Origin: Acidobacteriota bacterium
GTDB taxonomy: Bacteria; Acidobacteriota; Terriglobia; Bryobacterales; Bryobacteraceae
Direction: 5' to 3'
Length of the DNA stretch: 64,000 nucleotides
Assembly: GCA_018268935.1 (NCBI GenBank)
Contig: JAFDVS010000077.1
Location: 62,001 to 126,000 of the forward strand
Under the pieces are notes generated by a model. It did not search any database, was not told where the DNA came from, and was given only the letters and a program-made list of their open reading frames with translations. A program made the position numbers and the translations under genes. Shown piece by piece: positions 54,601-63,251 of this stretch (its first letter is position 1; every line of letters starts with the position of its first letter).

Positions 54601-55233
54601 CACTACAACCGCCGTCTGGAAAAATCCATCGGGCAGTTCGATATCACCCACAACTTCAAATTTGCGGGCATCTACGAACTCCCCTTCGGCCGCGGGAAAA
54701 ACTACTTCAACAAAGGTGTTGCCGCCTTCGTCCTCGGCGACTGGCGCCTCTCCGGTGTCATGTACTACTCCAGCGGCCAGCCGCTGCCCCTGGGCACTTC
54801 CGTTGGCACGCCGTCCGTCCTCTTCGCCGGACCGAACCGCCCGCTCATTTCAACCTATAGTGGCTGGCGCGCCTCGCAAAGCGGCGACTTCGATCCTTCC
54901 AAGGACCGCTTCGTTCAGCCCGCCAGCTTCTTTCCCACGCAAACGGGCCCCTATGCCGGAACCACGCAGTACTTCGGCAACATGACCCGCTACAACCCGC
55001 TGTTCCGCCAGTTCGCCAATTTGAGCGAAAACCTCTCCATCGCGAAAGGCTTCCGCTTCAACGAAAAGATTCGCCTCGATTTCCGCGCCGAAGCCTTCAA
55101 CGTCTTCAACCGCCAGCGCTTCGGCACCGGATCGTTGACCATCCAAAACGCCCAGTTCGGCGTCCTCACATCGTCGGGCGACCTCCTCAACTCGCCCCGT
55201 CAGATGCAGATGGCGCTGAAACTCTACTTCTGA
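51661..55233 (+). CDS. Oar-like TonB-dependent receptor
   Basis: This complete 1190-residue receptor starts at ATG 51661 after GGGAGTG. The signal peptide (MMLSVLALLGAVVAWGQ) precedes a CarboxypepD_reg domain (IAGVVSDSSGAVVVGAKIVITN). The plug segment has LVDELPLVVGG and NLDGVSANTTRAL, and EFGHAGGGLMNFVSKSGTNEIHGSAYEF marks its end. The barrel includes IQDDFRVSSKLTLNYGLRWE and YELPFGRGKNYFN, and ends in an aromatic residue (MALKLYF). It is longer than the receptor at 4573 and has more loops with Gly/Asn. The substrate is unknown. A strong hairpin follows the stop. Confidence 0.95.
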   Translation: MRRKREMMLSVLALLGAVVAWGQSERGSIAGVVSDSSGAVVVGAKIVITNTATNSIVNLTTNEAGEYIAPSLAVGNYNVRAEKEGFRPSILSGIKLDAAANARADLTLEVGSTATAVEIRAAALQLATENAKTSVAVTNKLVDELPLVVGGTLRSPFDLASLTPEAKALGGDNGFILGGGQAASYGTNLDGVSANTTRALSQSWVAVNAPSLEAVTEFTVDTNGFKAEFGHAGGGLMNFVSKSGTNEIHGSAYEFLRNNAMDSNNWFNNRAGIRTPIYKQHDFGGSLGGPIVIPKIYNGKDKSFIFVAYEAFRNRAGATGFTASVPTPEMYNGDFSNWVANVGGQATRVPIFDPTSQVRNADGSVTRTPFANNRIPTSLYDPLSVRALAAFKTGGDLAPNNGAAPGSIAYVRNNFFVATGSEVRPNTKLSLKGDHQFSEKHRISAYYGYNRSSVVPSPLGSATLPAFYSNYNDTQRNSDVFRMSWDWTLSPRMLNHFYAGGNNWRENHDPPQATIKSGVDWKDKVCLGNVPDCAQNLLNLDFGDITGWGGRANNGSENTIYAFNDDFSLVAGKHTIKFGGMHQRSHYNGFGRQCIAGCASFSYINTGLANVNDPTRGGASFASFLLGYASGGSIDTIRFISQQWPHYAGYIQDDFRVSSKLTLNYGLRWEVQLPPVEASDRWSDFSPTRPNPRAGNILGALIYAGTGQGREGSRDLAGAWYKGFGPRFGFAYQMNDKTVFRGSVGRSFGAVTTVTGSTHQRGFTQTYGVPDNGTNGVVPNMILKEGFPAYPVPPFIDPSFANKDNIPWWQGQEATRLPDSYFWNLSMQRQFSGSTIFELGYNASIGTHLQSQLLNVNQVNPSVLGQYGFAMLNSLVTSPQAVAAGFKSPYPSFSTATCPAQDACWGSGATVGRTFRPFPQYNGIDTYGGGGDHSGHSAYHAAMIRLERRYAKGFTLQTSYVFSKILTDSDSYWGSGQAMDHYNRRLEKSIGQFDITHNFKFAGIYELPFGRGKNYFNKGVAAFVLGDWRLSGVMYYSSGQPLPLGTSVGTPSVLFAGPNRPLISTYSGWRASQSGDFDPSKDRFVQPASFFPTQTGPYAGTTQYFGNMTRYNPLFRQFANLSENLSIAKGFRFNEKIRLDFRAEAFNVFNRQRFGTGSLTIQNAQFGVLTSSGDLLNSPRQMQMALKLYF

Positions 55234-55245
55234 TCACCGGAAAAC

Positions 55246-55270
55246 GGGGGCGGCCCGAAAAGCTGCCCCC
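55246..55270 (+). terminator. Hairpin after the receptor gene
   Basis: GGGGGCGGC (55246-55254) pairs with GCTGCCCCC (55262-55270) in a 9-bp stem with one G-U pair and a 7-nt loop, 12 nt after the receptor stop. No U-run follows, so it may need a factor or act as an mRNA-stabilising hairpin. Confidence 0.5.
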
Positions 55271-55282
55271 CATAAATCCCTT

Positions 55283-55312
55283 CATCTGTGTCCATCTGTG
55301 TGCATCTGTGGC
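55283..55312. repeat. Triple CATCTGTG repeat
   Basis: Three tandem 10-bp units, CATCTGTGTC, CATCTGTGTG and CATCTGTGGC, lie in the gap between the receptor gene and the SHGPVT-motif gene. I recall similar CATCTGTGTTC-like stretches dispersed in many acidobacterial and planctomycete genomes, whose origin is unclear to me. Confidence 0.6.
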
Positions 55313-55430
55313 CGGTTCTTTATCACTACAGTCAAAAAAATATTTCTCCTTTATTTTCATCACAAATCTATAAAATTTTCCCGCCCACTCCCTCTCCTCA
55401 TGAGACAACCTCAATCAGGAGACCAAATCC

Positions 55431-56060
55431 ATGTCCACATCCGCAGCCAAAGCCTCAGCCGCTCGCCAGAACGGCATGCTCAGCCATGGGCCTGTTACCG
55501 CCCAGGGAAAAGAGCGCTCCTCCCAGAACGCCCGCAAACACAACTTCTTCACCGCCACGGCCCTCCTGCCCACCGAGGAGCGTGAACAATTCGAGGCTCT
55601 CCTCGCCGACTTCACTGACGAACACAAACCCAGGACCGCCACCGAACTCCGCTGCGTCCGCGAAATGGCCGACGCCGATTTCCGCCTCCAGCGCGTCCGC
55701 ACGCACGCCATGGAGATTCAATGGAAGACCATGGAATCGCTCCCTGAATCCGACACCCTGGCTTCAGACGCCTTCGACAAGCTGGCCAACGAAAGCAAAT
55801 CCCTGCAACTGCTGGAACGCTACGAGCGTATGTTCCAGCGCCAGTTCCAGAACGCCCTCAAGACCCTGCTCGATCTGCGCAAAGCCCGTCTGAACTCCGC
55901 CGAAACGGCCGAAAAGCTCTACCTCGCTGCTCGCATGCGCATGGTGCAGGAAATCATCGACGCCCCCACTCCCGGCCAGATCTACAACTACCGCGACCCC
56001 AATCAACCCGAACAGAACGAACCCACGGCCTCCGTATCCGATACCCCGATTCGCCAGTAG
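55431..56060 (+). CDS. SHGPVT-motif protein, function unknown
   Basis: This 209-residue cytosolic protein has AATCAGGAG in front. It begins with the motif ARQNGMLSHGPVTAQGKERSS followed by QNARKHNFF, which is shared with a large multi-copy protein family of Acidobacteria. The rest is helical with heptad-like Leu/Ala spacing and many charges (KSLQLLERYERMFQRQFQNALKTLLDLRKAR), so it is likely a coiled coil. No enzyme motif is seen. The dispersed repeat upstream and the multi-copy nature of the family hint at a mobile or repeat-linked role, but this is a guess. Confidence 0.7.
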   Translation: MSTSAAKASAARQNGMLSHGPVTAQGKERSSQNARKHNFFTATALLPTEEREQFEALLADFTDEHKPRTATELRCVREMADADFRLQRVRTHAMEIQWKTMESLPESDTLASDAFDKLANESKSLQLLERYERMFQRQFQNALKTLLDLRKARLNSAETAEKLYLAARMRMVQEIIDAPTPGQIYNYRDPNQPEQNEPTASVSDTPIRQ

Positions 56061-56135
56061 CGGCGATTCCGCAACCCTCCCCATTCACCGCGGCCGCTCT
56101 TTGAAAATTGAATATAATTGCAGGAAATACGATAC

Positions 56136-57425
56136 GTGTACCCGTTTATGAACTACATGGAAGGCCGCAAACCGCCGAAGGACATCTACGAAGGAGAGTT
56201 GGGTGAAGAGTTGATGATACTCAGCCTCCCGGTCATTCGCACCGCGGAGAGGCTGGAAACTTCGGGTGCACGGGAAACCGCCGACGGCAAAGTGAAAGGC
56301 GATCCCGGCGATTTCCTCGTCAAATCCGAAACGAACGAGCTCTACCCGATCCGCGATCGAATCTTCTACGGCACGTATCAAATCCTCGGGCGCGTCGGCG
56401 CCGGTTACATCTGCCGCCGCCAACTCCATGTCCGCCGTGCCTGGGAAGCCATAAGCGAAGCCGGTGTGAACTTCCACTATCAGCCCAACCGGGGCTCCGC
56501 GCATGGTGACAAAGGGAGCTGGGTCTATCAATGCGACGACGACGACTTTGGCTTGATCAATGCCAAAGAGAAAGAACAGGCGCACATCCGCTTGGGAACA
56601 GTCCAGGAGCTTACCAGCATAAGCCGCGCCGAAGATGTCTACCGCACCAGTTGGCTCATCGCTCTGCTTCCTCCGCTGCTCACCCTGATTGCCATACTTG
56701 CCTACACCAAAGCCATCGAAAAAGACTATGCCGCGTCCGGAGTCCTGCTGGCCTGTGAAGCCATTCTTCTCCTCGGTGGAATTTTTCTTGTATGGCAGGC
56801 ACGAAGACGCCTTTGGTTCTTCAAGGCTGCAATGCGATCTACTACTGAGATTGCGACGGAGTTCCATCTGGCCGCGAGGATGCTCGGTCAGAAGCCATCC
56901 GCCATGTTCCCCAGTATGGCGCTCTGGCGTGCCGCCCAGATGAAGCCGGATCTCCCGCCGTGGAACCCGGCGGACTGCGCTCTCCTCAAGCAGAAAGTGT
57001 TTCAAACCGTGGCGAGCATCGCAAAACAAACCCACAACCATCACAAGCAGGAGTCGTGGGCCAACTGGCTGACCTGGATCACTGCGGCGCTGATCGTGGC
57101 CTGCATCGGAATCGCCATTCCCACGCATTCCCGCGTCCTCGAAGTAATCGCGATCCTGATGCCATCCATCGTTACCTCGGTGCATGCCTACTTGATTCGC
57201 CGTCAAACACTCCGGCGCATCGACGCAGGAAGAACCTTCCTCTCCGAACTCCGGTTCATCGGGGACAAACTCAATGAGCTCACCCCAGGGCCGGAATCCG
57301 ATCCCGCCCAGGCCGACAAGGAAGAATACGCTACAGTGCTTCGCCTGCTCTGCAAAGCCGTCGCCGAGCACACACAACGCGAACTCGAGTTCGCCCTCCG
57401 CGAGGAACCGAATCTCCCCCTCTAA
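56136..57425 (+). CDS. Four-TM protein with PGDYG-like N-terminus, function unknown
   Basis: This is a 429-residue protein if GTG 56136 is used (AGGA lies about 10 nt upstream). TTG 56118 and ATG 56148 are also open. Near the N-terminus GDPGDFLVKSETNELYPIRDRIFYGTYQIL resembles the PGDYG-type segment, with YPI and F/YE-like residues. Two membrane helices lie at about 56650-56715 and 56737-56800, then a basic helical linker (VWQARRRLWFFKAAMRS), and a second pair of helices near 57063-57130 and 57135-57195 is followed by a long charged helix. Paired TM plus long helix recalls SLATT/DUF4231 domains, which occur in conflict systems. This is a weak resemblance, not a firm call. No nucleotide-synthase partner is next to it. 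Confidence 0.6.
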   Translation: MYPFMNYMEGRKPPKDIYEGELGEELMILSLPVIRTAERLETSGARETADGKVKGDPGDFLVKSETNELYPIRDRIFYGTYQILGRVGAGYICRRQLHVRRAWEAISEAGVNFHYQPNRGSAHGDKGSWVYQCDDDDFGLINAKEKEQAHIRLGTVQELTSISRAEDVYRTSWLIALLPPLLTLIAILAYTKAIEKDYAASGVLLACEAILLLGGIFLVWQARRRLWFFKAAMRSTTEIATEFHLAARMLGQKPSAMFPSMALWRAAQMKPDLPPWNPADCALLKQKVFQTVASIAKQTHNHHKQESWANWLTWITAALIVACIGIAIPTHSRVLEVIAILMPSIVTSVHAYLIRRQTLRRIDAGRTFLSELRFIGDKLNELTPGPESDPAQADKEEYATVLRLLCKAVAEHTQRELEFALREEPNLPL

Positions 57426-57427
57426 CC

Positions 57428-59587
57428 TCAGCGGTTAAACAAGAACCCCTTGCTGTTCACCAGCGCCCACAGCAGATCTTGTGCCCGCGCCGCGCGGCTG
57501 TCGCCCTTCTTCAGAAACGTCACCGCGTGATCATACTCCGCCGGTGAAGGCAGGCGGCTCAACGAGCCCAGGTAAAGCTCCTCAATCAACTGCCGGTCGG
57601 TGGCCCCGGCGGTAATCAGCTTCGCGATCGCACCCTTCGGATCGCCAATCGCTGTGGCAATGTCTCCGCCATTCACCAGGTTCAGCGCCTGCGGCAAACT
57701 CAAGTCCGTTCTTCGCTCGCACTCGCATGCCGACTCCCGCTGCGGGCGCCCGAACAGATCCAGAAATCCATCCTTGCCGACATGCGGATCCGGCAACTGC
57801 TGCGCCAGAGTATCTTCCGGAACCTCCGGAAAATGCGGCCGTGAACCGGTCGCCACAAACAGCGCATCCTGTAGTTGCTCCGCGCTCAGACGCCGTGGCA
57901 TCTGGTGCGAAAAGTTGATGTGGTCGTCTTCATTCCATTCGTTCGCGTCGATACTCGCCTGGTAGGCTCGCGAGTTCACAATCGTGCGAATCAGATGGTG
58001 CAAATCGAACCCACGCTCGACGAAGTCCTTCGTCAGGGCGGTAAGCAACGCTTCGTTCACCGGCGGATTCGAGGCCCGGATGTCATCCACCGGGTCAATA
58101 ATCCCCTTGCCGAAGAAGTAGCTCCACATGCGGTTCACAATCGCCTTGGCGAAGAAAGGATTGTTCTTCGATGTCAGCCACTCTGCCAGTGCCTCGCGCC
58201 GGTCTCCAGCCTGTGGAATCGGTGGCGCGCCGATGCTCGCAATCAGATACTGCGGCTCCACCGTCCGCCCCGTCTTTGGATGTTTCACCAGGTTGTCGTC
58301 GCGCTTCAGGTACAGAATCTCATCGCCGGTCTCGTATCCCGGCTTCAGCCCAACCGCCGCGAAGAACGCCGAAAGCTGATAGTACTGATTCTGCGTCCAC
58401 TGCTCAAACGGATGATCGTGACACTGTGCGCACACCATCCGCACGCCAAGAAACACCTGGCTCGTCTTCTCCATCGACAGCTTCGGCTCGCGCATCACCC
58501 GGTAGTAGTTCGCCGCCGGATTCTCATACGCCGACCCGCGGCTTGTCAGCAGTTCGCGCACCATCTTGTCATAAGGCTTGTTGCTCGCAATCGAATCGCG
58601 GATCCATTCACGAAAGCCCCAGGTGGCCTTATCGCCCAAATAGCGCCGGCTGTTCTGCAGCAGGTCGCCCCATTTCACGGTCCAGTGATCCACAAACGAC
58701 GCCCGCTTCATCAACGCGTCAATCGCCCGCGCCCGCTTCGTCTTCGCATCTCCCGGCTCGGCCAGGAACGCTCGAAGCTCTTTCGGCGTCGGTGGAACGC
58801 CCACAAGATCCAGTGAGACGCGGCGCAGAAACTCCGCGTCAGAAGCCAGCCCGGAGGGCTGAATATGCAGTTTTTTCAACTTCGCATCAATGAGTTGATC
58901 GACGTAGTTATACTGCGGCAATGCGGCCCAGGTGAATCCCTGCTTCGGATTCAGTACGGTCAGCGGCACCGTCACGAACTTGCCTTCATAGCGCACCAGC
59001 AGCGCTGCTTCGCCTTTGCGCTTCGTCTCAATCACGGAGTCGGCATTCACCTCAGCGATATCCGGCGTGTTGCTCGACACCGATGCTTCGGCCGTGACAT
59101 CGCGTGTCGCCCCGTCCGCATAGTGAGCCGTCGTGCGAATCTTCTCCTTTGCTCCCGGCTGATCAAAGAAGAACTCGGCCTTCGAGACTTCCAGCTTCAC
59201 TACTTTGTCCTTGGCTGGGTCGCCGAACGGCGCCCCCGTGCGCAGCCATTCCAATATGATCTTGTAGTACCGCGAATCCTTTTCGAAGCGCAGTCCGCCG
59301 CCGTGTGGCACTTCCATCGTCGGCTTCGCCAGCATCAGGCTCCGTGCCGGATCGGCGCGGTTGAAACGCCGCCCCGACAGATCGTACAGCAACGCTTCGT
59401 AGTCGAACTCAGGATCGTAGCCGCGCAGGCTCAGTTTGAACCCGTTCTTGCCCTTCGCTGCCCCGTGGCAGGGACCCGAGGTGCAGCCCGCCTTGTTGAT
59501 GACGGGCATCACATCCTTCAGGAACGTGAGCTGTTCGGCGCCAATCAGCAGCGCGGGCGTGACAAACAATGGAACCAGGAATCGCAT
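57428..59587 (-). CDS. DUF1549/DUF1553 exported protein with CX4CH motif
   Basis: This 719-residue protein has signal peptide MRFLVPLFVTPALLIGA. The N-terminal motif C35-TSGP-C40-H41 is a non-standard haem-like or metal-binding sequence. A Big-like beta domain follows (TTAHYADGATRDVT, residues 155-215). DUF1549 begins near residue 225 (YVDQLIDAKLKKLHIQ, LDLVGVPPTPKELRAFL) and contains a second motif, CAQCHDHPFEQW. DUF1553 makes up the C-terminus (AIVNRMWSYFFGKGI, NGGDIATAI). It starts 3 nt downstream of the stop of the PPC-domain gene. Predicted to act on polysaccharides, with no established reaction. Confidence 0.9.
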   Translation of the reverse strand: MRFLVPLFVTPALLIGAEQLTFLKDVMPVINKAGCTSGPCHGAAKGKNGFKLSLRGYDPEFDYEALLYDLSGRRFNRADPARSLMLAKPTMEVPHGGGLRFEKDSRYYKIILEWLRTGAPFGDPAKDKVVKLEVSKAEFFFDQPGAKEKIRTTAHYADGATRDVTAEASVSSNTPDIAEVNADSVIETKRKGEAALLVRYEGKFVTVPLTVLNPKQGFTWAALPQYNYVDQLIDAKLKKLHIQPSGLASDAEFLRRVSLDLVGVPPTPKELRAFLAEPGDAKTKRARAIDALMKRASFVDHWTVKWGDLLQNSRRYLGDKATWGFREWIRDSIASNKPYDKMVRELLTSRGSAYENPAANYYRVMREPKLSMEKTSQVFLGVRMVCAQCHDHPFEQWTQNQYYQLSAFFAAVGLKPGYETGDEILYLKRDDNLVKHPKTGRTVEPQYLIASIGAPPIPQAGDRREALAEWLTSKNNPFFAKAIVNRMWSYFFGKGIIDPVDDIRASNPPVNEALLTALTKDFVERGFDLHHLIRTIVNSRAYQASIDANEWNEDDHINFSHQMPRRLSAEQLQDALFVATGSRPHFPEVPEDTLAQQLPDPHVGKDGFLDLFGRPQRESACECERRTDLSLPQALNLVNGGDIATAIGDPKGAIAKLITAGATDRQLIEELYLGSLSRLPSPAEYDHAVTFLKKGDSRAARAQDLLWALVNSKGFLFNR

Positions 59588-59590
59588 GAC

Positions 59591-61912
59591 TTACTTTCCG
59601 ATCCTCAATTTGGCTTCAACCGGAGCGATCTTGTACGGAACCTTCCCCTTCTCACCCTGCGGCAGAATCGACGCGGCGTTGAGCAGGATCATATGCTCGC
59701 CCGCCGGCGCCTCTTTCGACGCCTGACATTCGATCGCATACTCTGTTCCGTTCTCCCCAACTTCCACCGGCGGGCAGGCCACGCCCAGCGGCAGGGCGTC
59801 CGGCGTAATCGTCACCGGTGCCGAAAAACCATCTTCCCGCCGGATTGTTCCAAACAATTTCAACCCATCCTGTTTCGGAGCTCCGACATCGTAACCCTGC
59901 ACCACGTCCACCGTGATGGCCGGCGCATACACCACCTCATCGTTCATGCCCATGCCGGCTCTTGTACTAAGGATCACGTCGAAGGTGCCCGTCGGCGTTC
60001 CGATCGTCGTGTTCATTGTCATCAGGCCCTTCCCGGGCTGCCGCTTGTTGCCGTCCGAGATCCGCAGATCCCTTCCACCGGGAGTATCGGGTGTCACCGC
60101 GCTCGGCAGTTGCATCCCCGGCGTCTTGCTGGCGAACGTCCATGGGAAGTCGTATCGCATTCCTTGAATGATGCGCACACGCCGCGGCGCCTTCACCTCC
60201 AGCACGCCGGGCGGCTCAATGCCCACCATCGCCGGCAGCGCCAGCCCCAGCCAGGGTGCTTCAAACGGCCGGATGGCTCGCCTCGACGAATCGACGAACC
60301 CGAAGCTCCCCCGGATGTTCGTTTGCATTCCCGGTCCCAAAGCCTTGCGCTCAATGCGAGTGCCATCCTCAAGTTTGGCTTCCCCGATCACCGTCAGGTC
60401 CAGCGTTCGTGCCGGTGCTCCGGCCTTTGCCGTCAACGTCAGTACCCCGCGCCGCGATACCTGCCGTGTGTCGATGTCAGGGATCTCAGCGGGAATCGTG
60501 CCCCCGGCGACCTCTATGTCCTTCGGCAGGTCTTTCACCGTCAGCCGGATGTCCCCGTTGTAACCACGCCTGTCGACGTTCACCGCAACTACAGCCGTTC
60601 CGCCCGACGGGATGTTCACATAAGGCGTCGACAACGATACCTCGAAGTCCGGCTTCTGCTCACGCGCGATCAGCCGGTAGGCATGTGCCGCACTGCCAGA
60701 TCCGTTCAAGTCCTCAACGGCAATCGTCACCTGCATGGCGCCCTTGGGCGCTTCGAACACCAGGTACGGATCGCGCGAGTAATCGCCCGCTACGATGAAG
60801 GCATTCACCGCCTGCTTCGGCGGCTTGTCTCCCGCCGACTCGATGCGGTCTCCGTTTACCCCATATACCGTCAGCAGCGCATCCAGTTGAGACACTCCCC
60901 CGGCGCGTGCTTCGGCCTCCACCAGGTACGTCTTGCCACCCTGTACAGGAAAGCTGTACCGGTCGATCTCTCCCGGTTTCCGGATACGACCGTTCATTAC
61001 TGTATTCGCCGGCAGGAAGCGCGGCCGCGCATCGTTTACTGGCTCCAACATCTCAGGCAGATCGCTCTGCACGAAGGGGAAGGGCAGGGAAGCCGTGGAG
61101 CCGGGCAGATGCACCATGCCATCCAGCGGCTTTACCGTCACGGGTGCGGGCAGATTGCCCCCCGAAAGCTCAACGTCCACATCCTTGAGCCTGTTCCACC
61201 CAAGCGGGTACACCGCGGTCGCGTAGGGATACGATCCCATCTTCAACCGGTAGAAGTTGCTCGCCTGGTCGGAGAACCGCGCCTCTCGCACCTCGATCTT
61301 GTAGGTCCCTTCCTTCGGGAAGGTGAACTCCACGCGGCAGTCCACCCCAAGCCCGGCCGTGTCCTCAACCCGCGAAAGCAGTTTGCCGGCGCTGTCATAG
61401 ATCCGCAACGACGGATCGATTGCCGACCCCATCCGCCGCGCCTCGACCTCGAACACCCGCTTCTCGCCGGCCTTCCCGTATACCTCATAGAAGTCACGGT
61501 CCGCCGCCTTCAACGACCCGTTCACGATCGCCGGCGTCTGGTTCACCTTCTGCGCTGCCTCCGCCGAGTCGTTCCCCTCCTTCTCCTTCATCTCCGGGAA
61601 CGTCCCGACACTGAACAACAGCAGGTTCGAGACTCCGTTCGGCGACAGGATGCGCACCGGGTACAGGCCCACAGGGGTGTCCGGCTTGATCTCCACCAGG
61701 TACGGCAATGTCTTCCCCGGAGCCTCGCTCGCCAACGGCGTGAAGGTCGCCGGCAGTGTCGAGACGATCTTCGCCCCTTCCGGCAGATACTGCCCTTTCA
61801 ACGTCAGTGTCAATGCCTTGCCCCGCTGTGCGCCCCATGGCTCCAGCGATGTCAGCACCGGCGGAGCCGCGCTCGCCAGCGAAGCAATAAAGAGGATTGC
61901 GATGCGCATCAT
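59591..61912 (-). CDS. Large exported PPC-domain protein
   Basis: This 773-residue protein starts at ATG 61912 (or 61909) with signal peptide MMRIAILFIASLASAAP. After an IPT/TIG-like beta domain (VLTSLEPWGAQRGKALTLTLKGQYL) come two bacterial pre-peptidase C-terminal (PPC)-like domains (FYEVYGKAGEKRVFEVEARR and YSFPVQGGKTYLVEAEARAGG), and further Ig-like strands (YNGDIRLTVKDLPKDIEVAGG). No catalytic domain is visible, so it is likely a binding or scaffold protein for the cassette. Its start overlaps the WD40 gene end by 4 nt. Confidence 0.88.
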   Translation of the reverse strand: MMRIAILFIASLASAAPPVLTSLEPWGAQRGKALTLTLKGQYLPEGAKIVSTLPATFTPLASEAPGKTLPYLVEIKPDTPVGLYPVRILSPNGVSNLLLFSVGTFPEMKEKEGNDSAEAAQKVNQTPAIVNGSLKAADRDFYEVYGKAGEKRVFEVEARRMGSAIDPSLRIYDSAGKLLSRVEDTAGLGVDCRVEFTFPKEGTYKIEVREARFSDQASNFYRLKMGSYPYATAVYPLGWNRLKDVDVELSGGNLPAPVTVKPLDGMVHLPGSTASLPFPFVQSDLPEMLEPVNDARPRFLPANTVMNGRIRKPGEIDRYSFPVQGGKTYLVEAEARAGGVSQLDALLTVYGVNGDRIESAGDKPPKQAVNAFIVAGDYSRDPYLVFEAPKGAMQVTIAVEDLNGSGSAAHAYRLIAREQKPDFEVSLSTPYVNIPSGGTAVVAVNVDRRGYNGDIRLTVKDLPKDIEVAGGTIPAEIPDIDTRQVSRRGVLTLTAKAGAPARTLDLTVIGEAKLEDGTRIERKALGPGMQTNIRGSFGFVDSSRRAIRPFEAPWLGLALPAMVGIEPPGVLEVKAPRRVRIIQGMRYDFPWTFASKTPGMQLPSAVTPDTPGGRDLRISDGNKRQPGKGLMTMNTTIGTPTGTFDVILSTRAGMGMNDEVVYAPAITVDVVQGYDVGAPKQDGLKLFGTIRREDGFSAPVTITPDALPLGVACPPVEVGENGTEYAIECQASKEAPAGEHMILLNAASILPQGEKGKVPYKIAPVEAKLRIGK

Positions 61913-63213
61913 GGCGCGCTCCTTGTCTGCAACGGCACTGGGAGAAACTCCTTGCTCAGCCGGGCCGCGGCCGCGTCATAGATGCGAACCGATCCATCAA
62001 AGCCCGCCGTCGCGATCTGCTTTCCATCCGGCGAGAAGGCAACTGTGTAGATCCCTGCCTTATGGCCTGTCAACGCCCCAATCTTGTTGCCTGTCTCGGT
62101 GTCGTAGAGTCTCACTTCGCCCGCGGCTCCAGCCACTGCGATCCGGCTTCCATCGGGCGAGAACGCCAGCGCCAGGATCACTCCCGGCTGCATCTCCAGC
62201 TTGCGGATCAGCGTCGTATCGTCGGCGATCTTCATCACGCGAGGCCGGTCCATCCGGTAGTAGTAAGGGGTCCGGTCCTCACCGCCAATCACCACAAAGT
62301 CGCGAGTGGGATGGCGTGCAATCGCGCTCAGTTCCCCGCGCAACAGATTGATGTTCTCGATGAACTGCCCGTTGGTCGCATCCGTCAGCTTCGCCGCGCG
62401 GTCGCGTCCCACGCTGACGATACGCTTGCCATTGATCCCGAACACAGTGGATAGCACCCAGTTCTCATGGTGCGGGATCTTCTGCAGCTCCTTGCCCGTA
62501 GCCACGTCCAGCACACGCAGCGAGTTGTCGGTGCACCCTACGGCCACCTGTGTATTGTCCGGCGAGAGCGATGCCCCGAACACCGTGTCCTCAGTCAGCT
62601 TGATGGACCGCGTCTGCTTGCGCGTCGCCATGTCCCAGATCTGTACTTCGCCGAAGCGTGCCGGGGTGCCGCCCGCCGCGATCAGCGTCTTGCCATCCTT
62701 CGTAAAGAGGATCGAGTGGATGCGGTCCGCCTGGCCCAGCAATCTAGCTTCCGGTCCGTTGCCTCCCGGCTTGTGCAGCAGGATCTCTCGATAGCCCGAC
62801 ACCGCAATCCAGTTCCCGTCCGGAGACCATGCCACTGCATTGATCACCGGGGCCTGATCGTAAACCGGTGGTTTCGTCAGCGCCGCGGATTCCACCGGAG
62901 TGTCGTCCTTGGCCCCAGCCTCGATCCAGTTGCGCAGGATCGCTACCTGATCCTCGCCAAGCGGCTGCCCGCCCATCGGCATCCTTGGCTGTCGCTTGCC
63001 TGTCACATAGTCCAGCAGCAGTGGGATCGCCGGGCCGCGGTTACCGCCCTTGGCCAGCGTCGCGTACGTAGTGAGATCCAGGTTGCCTTGCTTCGATGCC
63101 GATTGATGGCAGCCCTGGCAATGCCGCTGCAGGATCGGCCGCACATCGTTGTGATAGCCCGCCGCATAGGCAGACCACGCCAGCAAAGGCACAGATAAGA
63201 CTCGGACCAGCAT
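61909..63213 (-). CDS. Cytochrome c and WD40 repeat exported protein
   Basis: This 434-residue protein has signal peptide MLVRVLSVPLLAWSAYA (ATG 63213; 63222 also possible). Haem motif CQGCH at residues 32-36 lies in a planctomycete-type cytochrome c domain that ends near GGQPLGEDQVAILRNWIEAGA. About seven WD40 blades follow, for example VNAVAWSPDGNWIAVSG, GVILALAFSPDGSRIAVAG and GIYTVAFSPDGKQIATAGFDG. The propeller probably binds a partner such as the PPC protein that is encoded next. It is part of the minus-strand cassette, 38 nt after the sulfatase. Confidence 0.92.
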   Translation of the reverse strand: MLVRVLSVPLLAWSAYAAGYHNDVRPILQRHCQGCHQSASKQGNLDLTTYATLAKGGNRGPAIPLLLDYVTGKRQPRMPMGGQPLGEDQVAILRNWIEAGAKDDTPVESAALTKPPVYDQAPVINAVAWSPDGNWIAVSGYREILLHKPGGNGPEARLLGQADRIHSILFTKDGKTLIAAGGTPARFGEVQIWDMATRKQTRSIKLTEDTVFGASLSPDNTQVAVGCTDNSLRVLDVATGKELQKIPHHENWVLSTVFGINGKRIVSVGRDRAAKLTDATNGQFIENINLLRGELSAIARHPTRDFVVIGGEDRTPYYYRMDRPRVMKIADDTTLIRKLEMQPGVILALAFSPDGSRIAVAGAAGEVRLYDTETGNKIGALTGHKAGIYTVAFSPDGKQIATAGFDGSVRIYDAAAARLSKEFLPVPLQTRSAP

Positions 63214-63251
63214 AGGGAACATCCTCTATGTCTGGCAGACTATCACAGTCC

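Noticed and set aside
53050..54651. 533-codon minus-strand open frame
   Set aside because: Antisense shadow of the receptor gene at 51661.
55283..55312. CRISPR array
   Set aside because: The three 10-bp units are directly adjacent, with no spacers, and no cas genes are present.
58865..61981. 1038-codon plus-strand open frame
   Set aside because: Arg/His/Gln-rich shadow of the DUF1549 and PPC genes; no signal peptide or domain.
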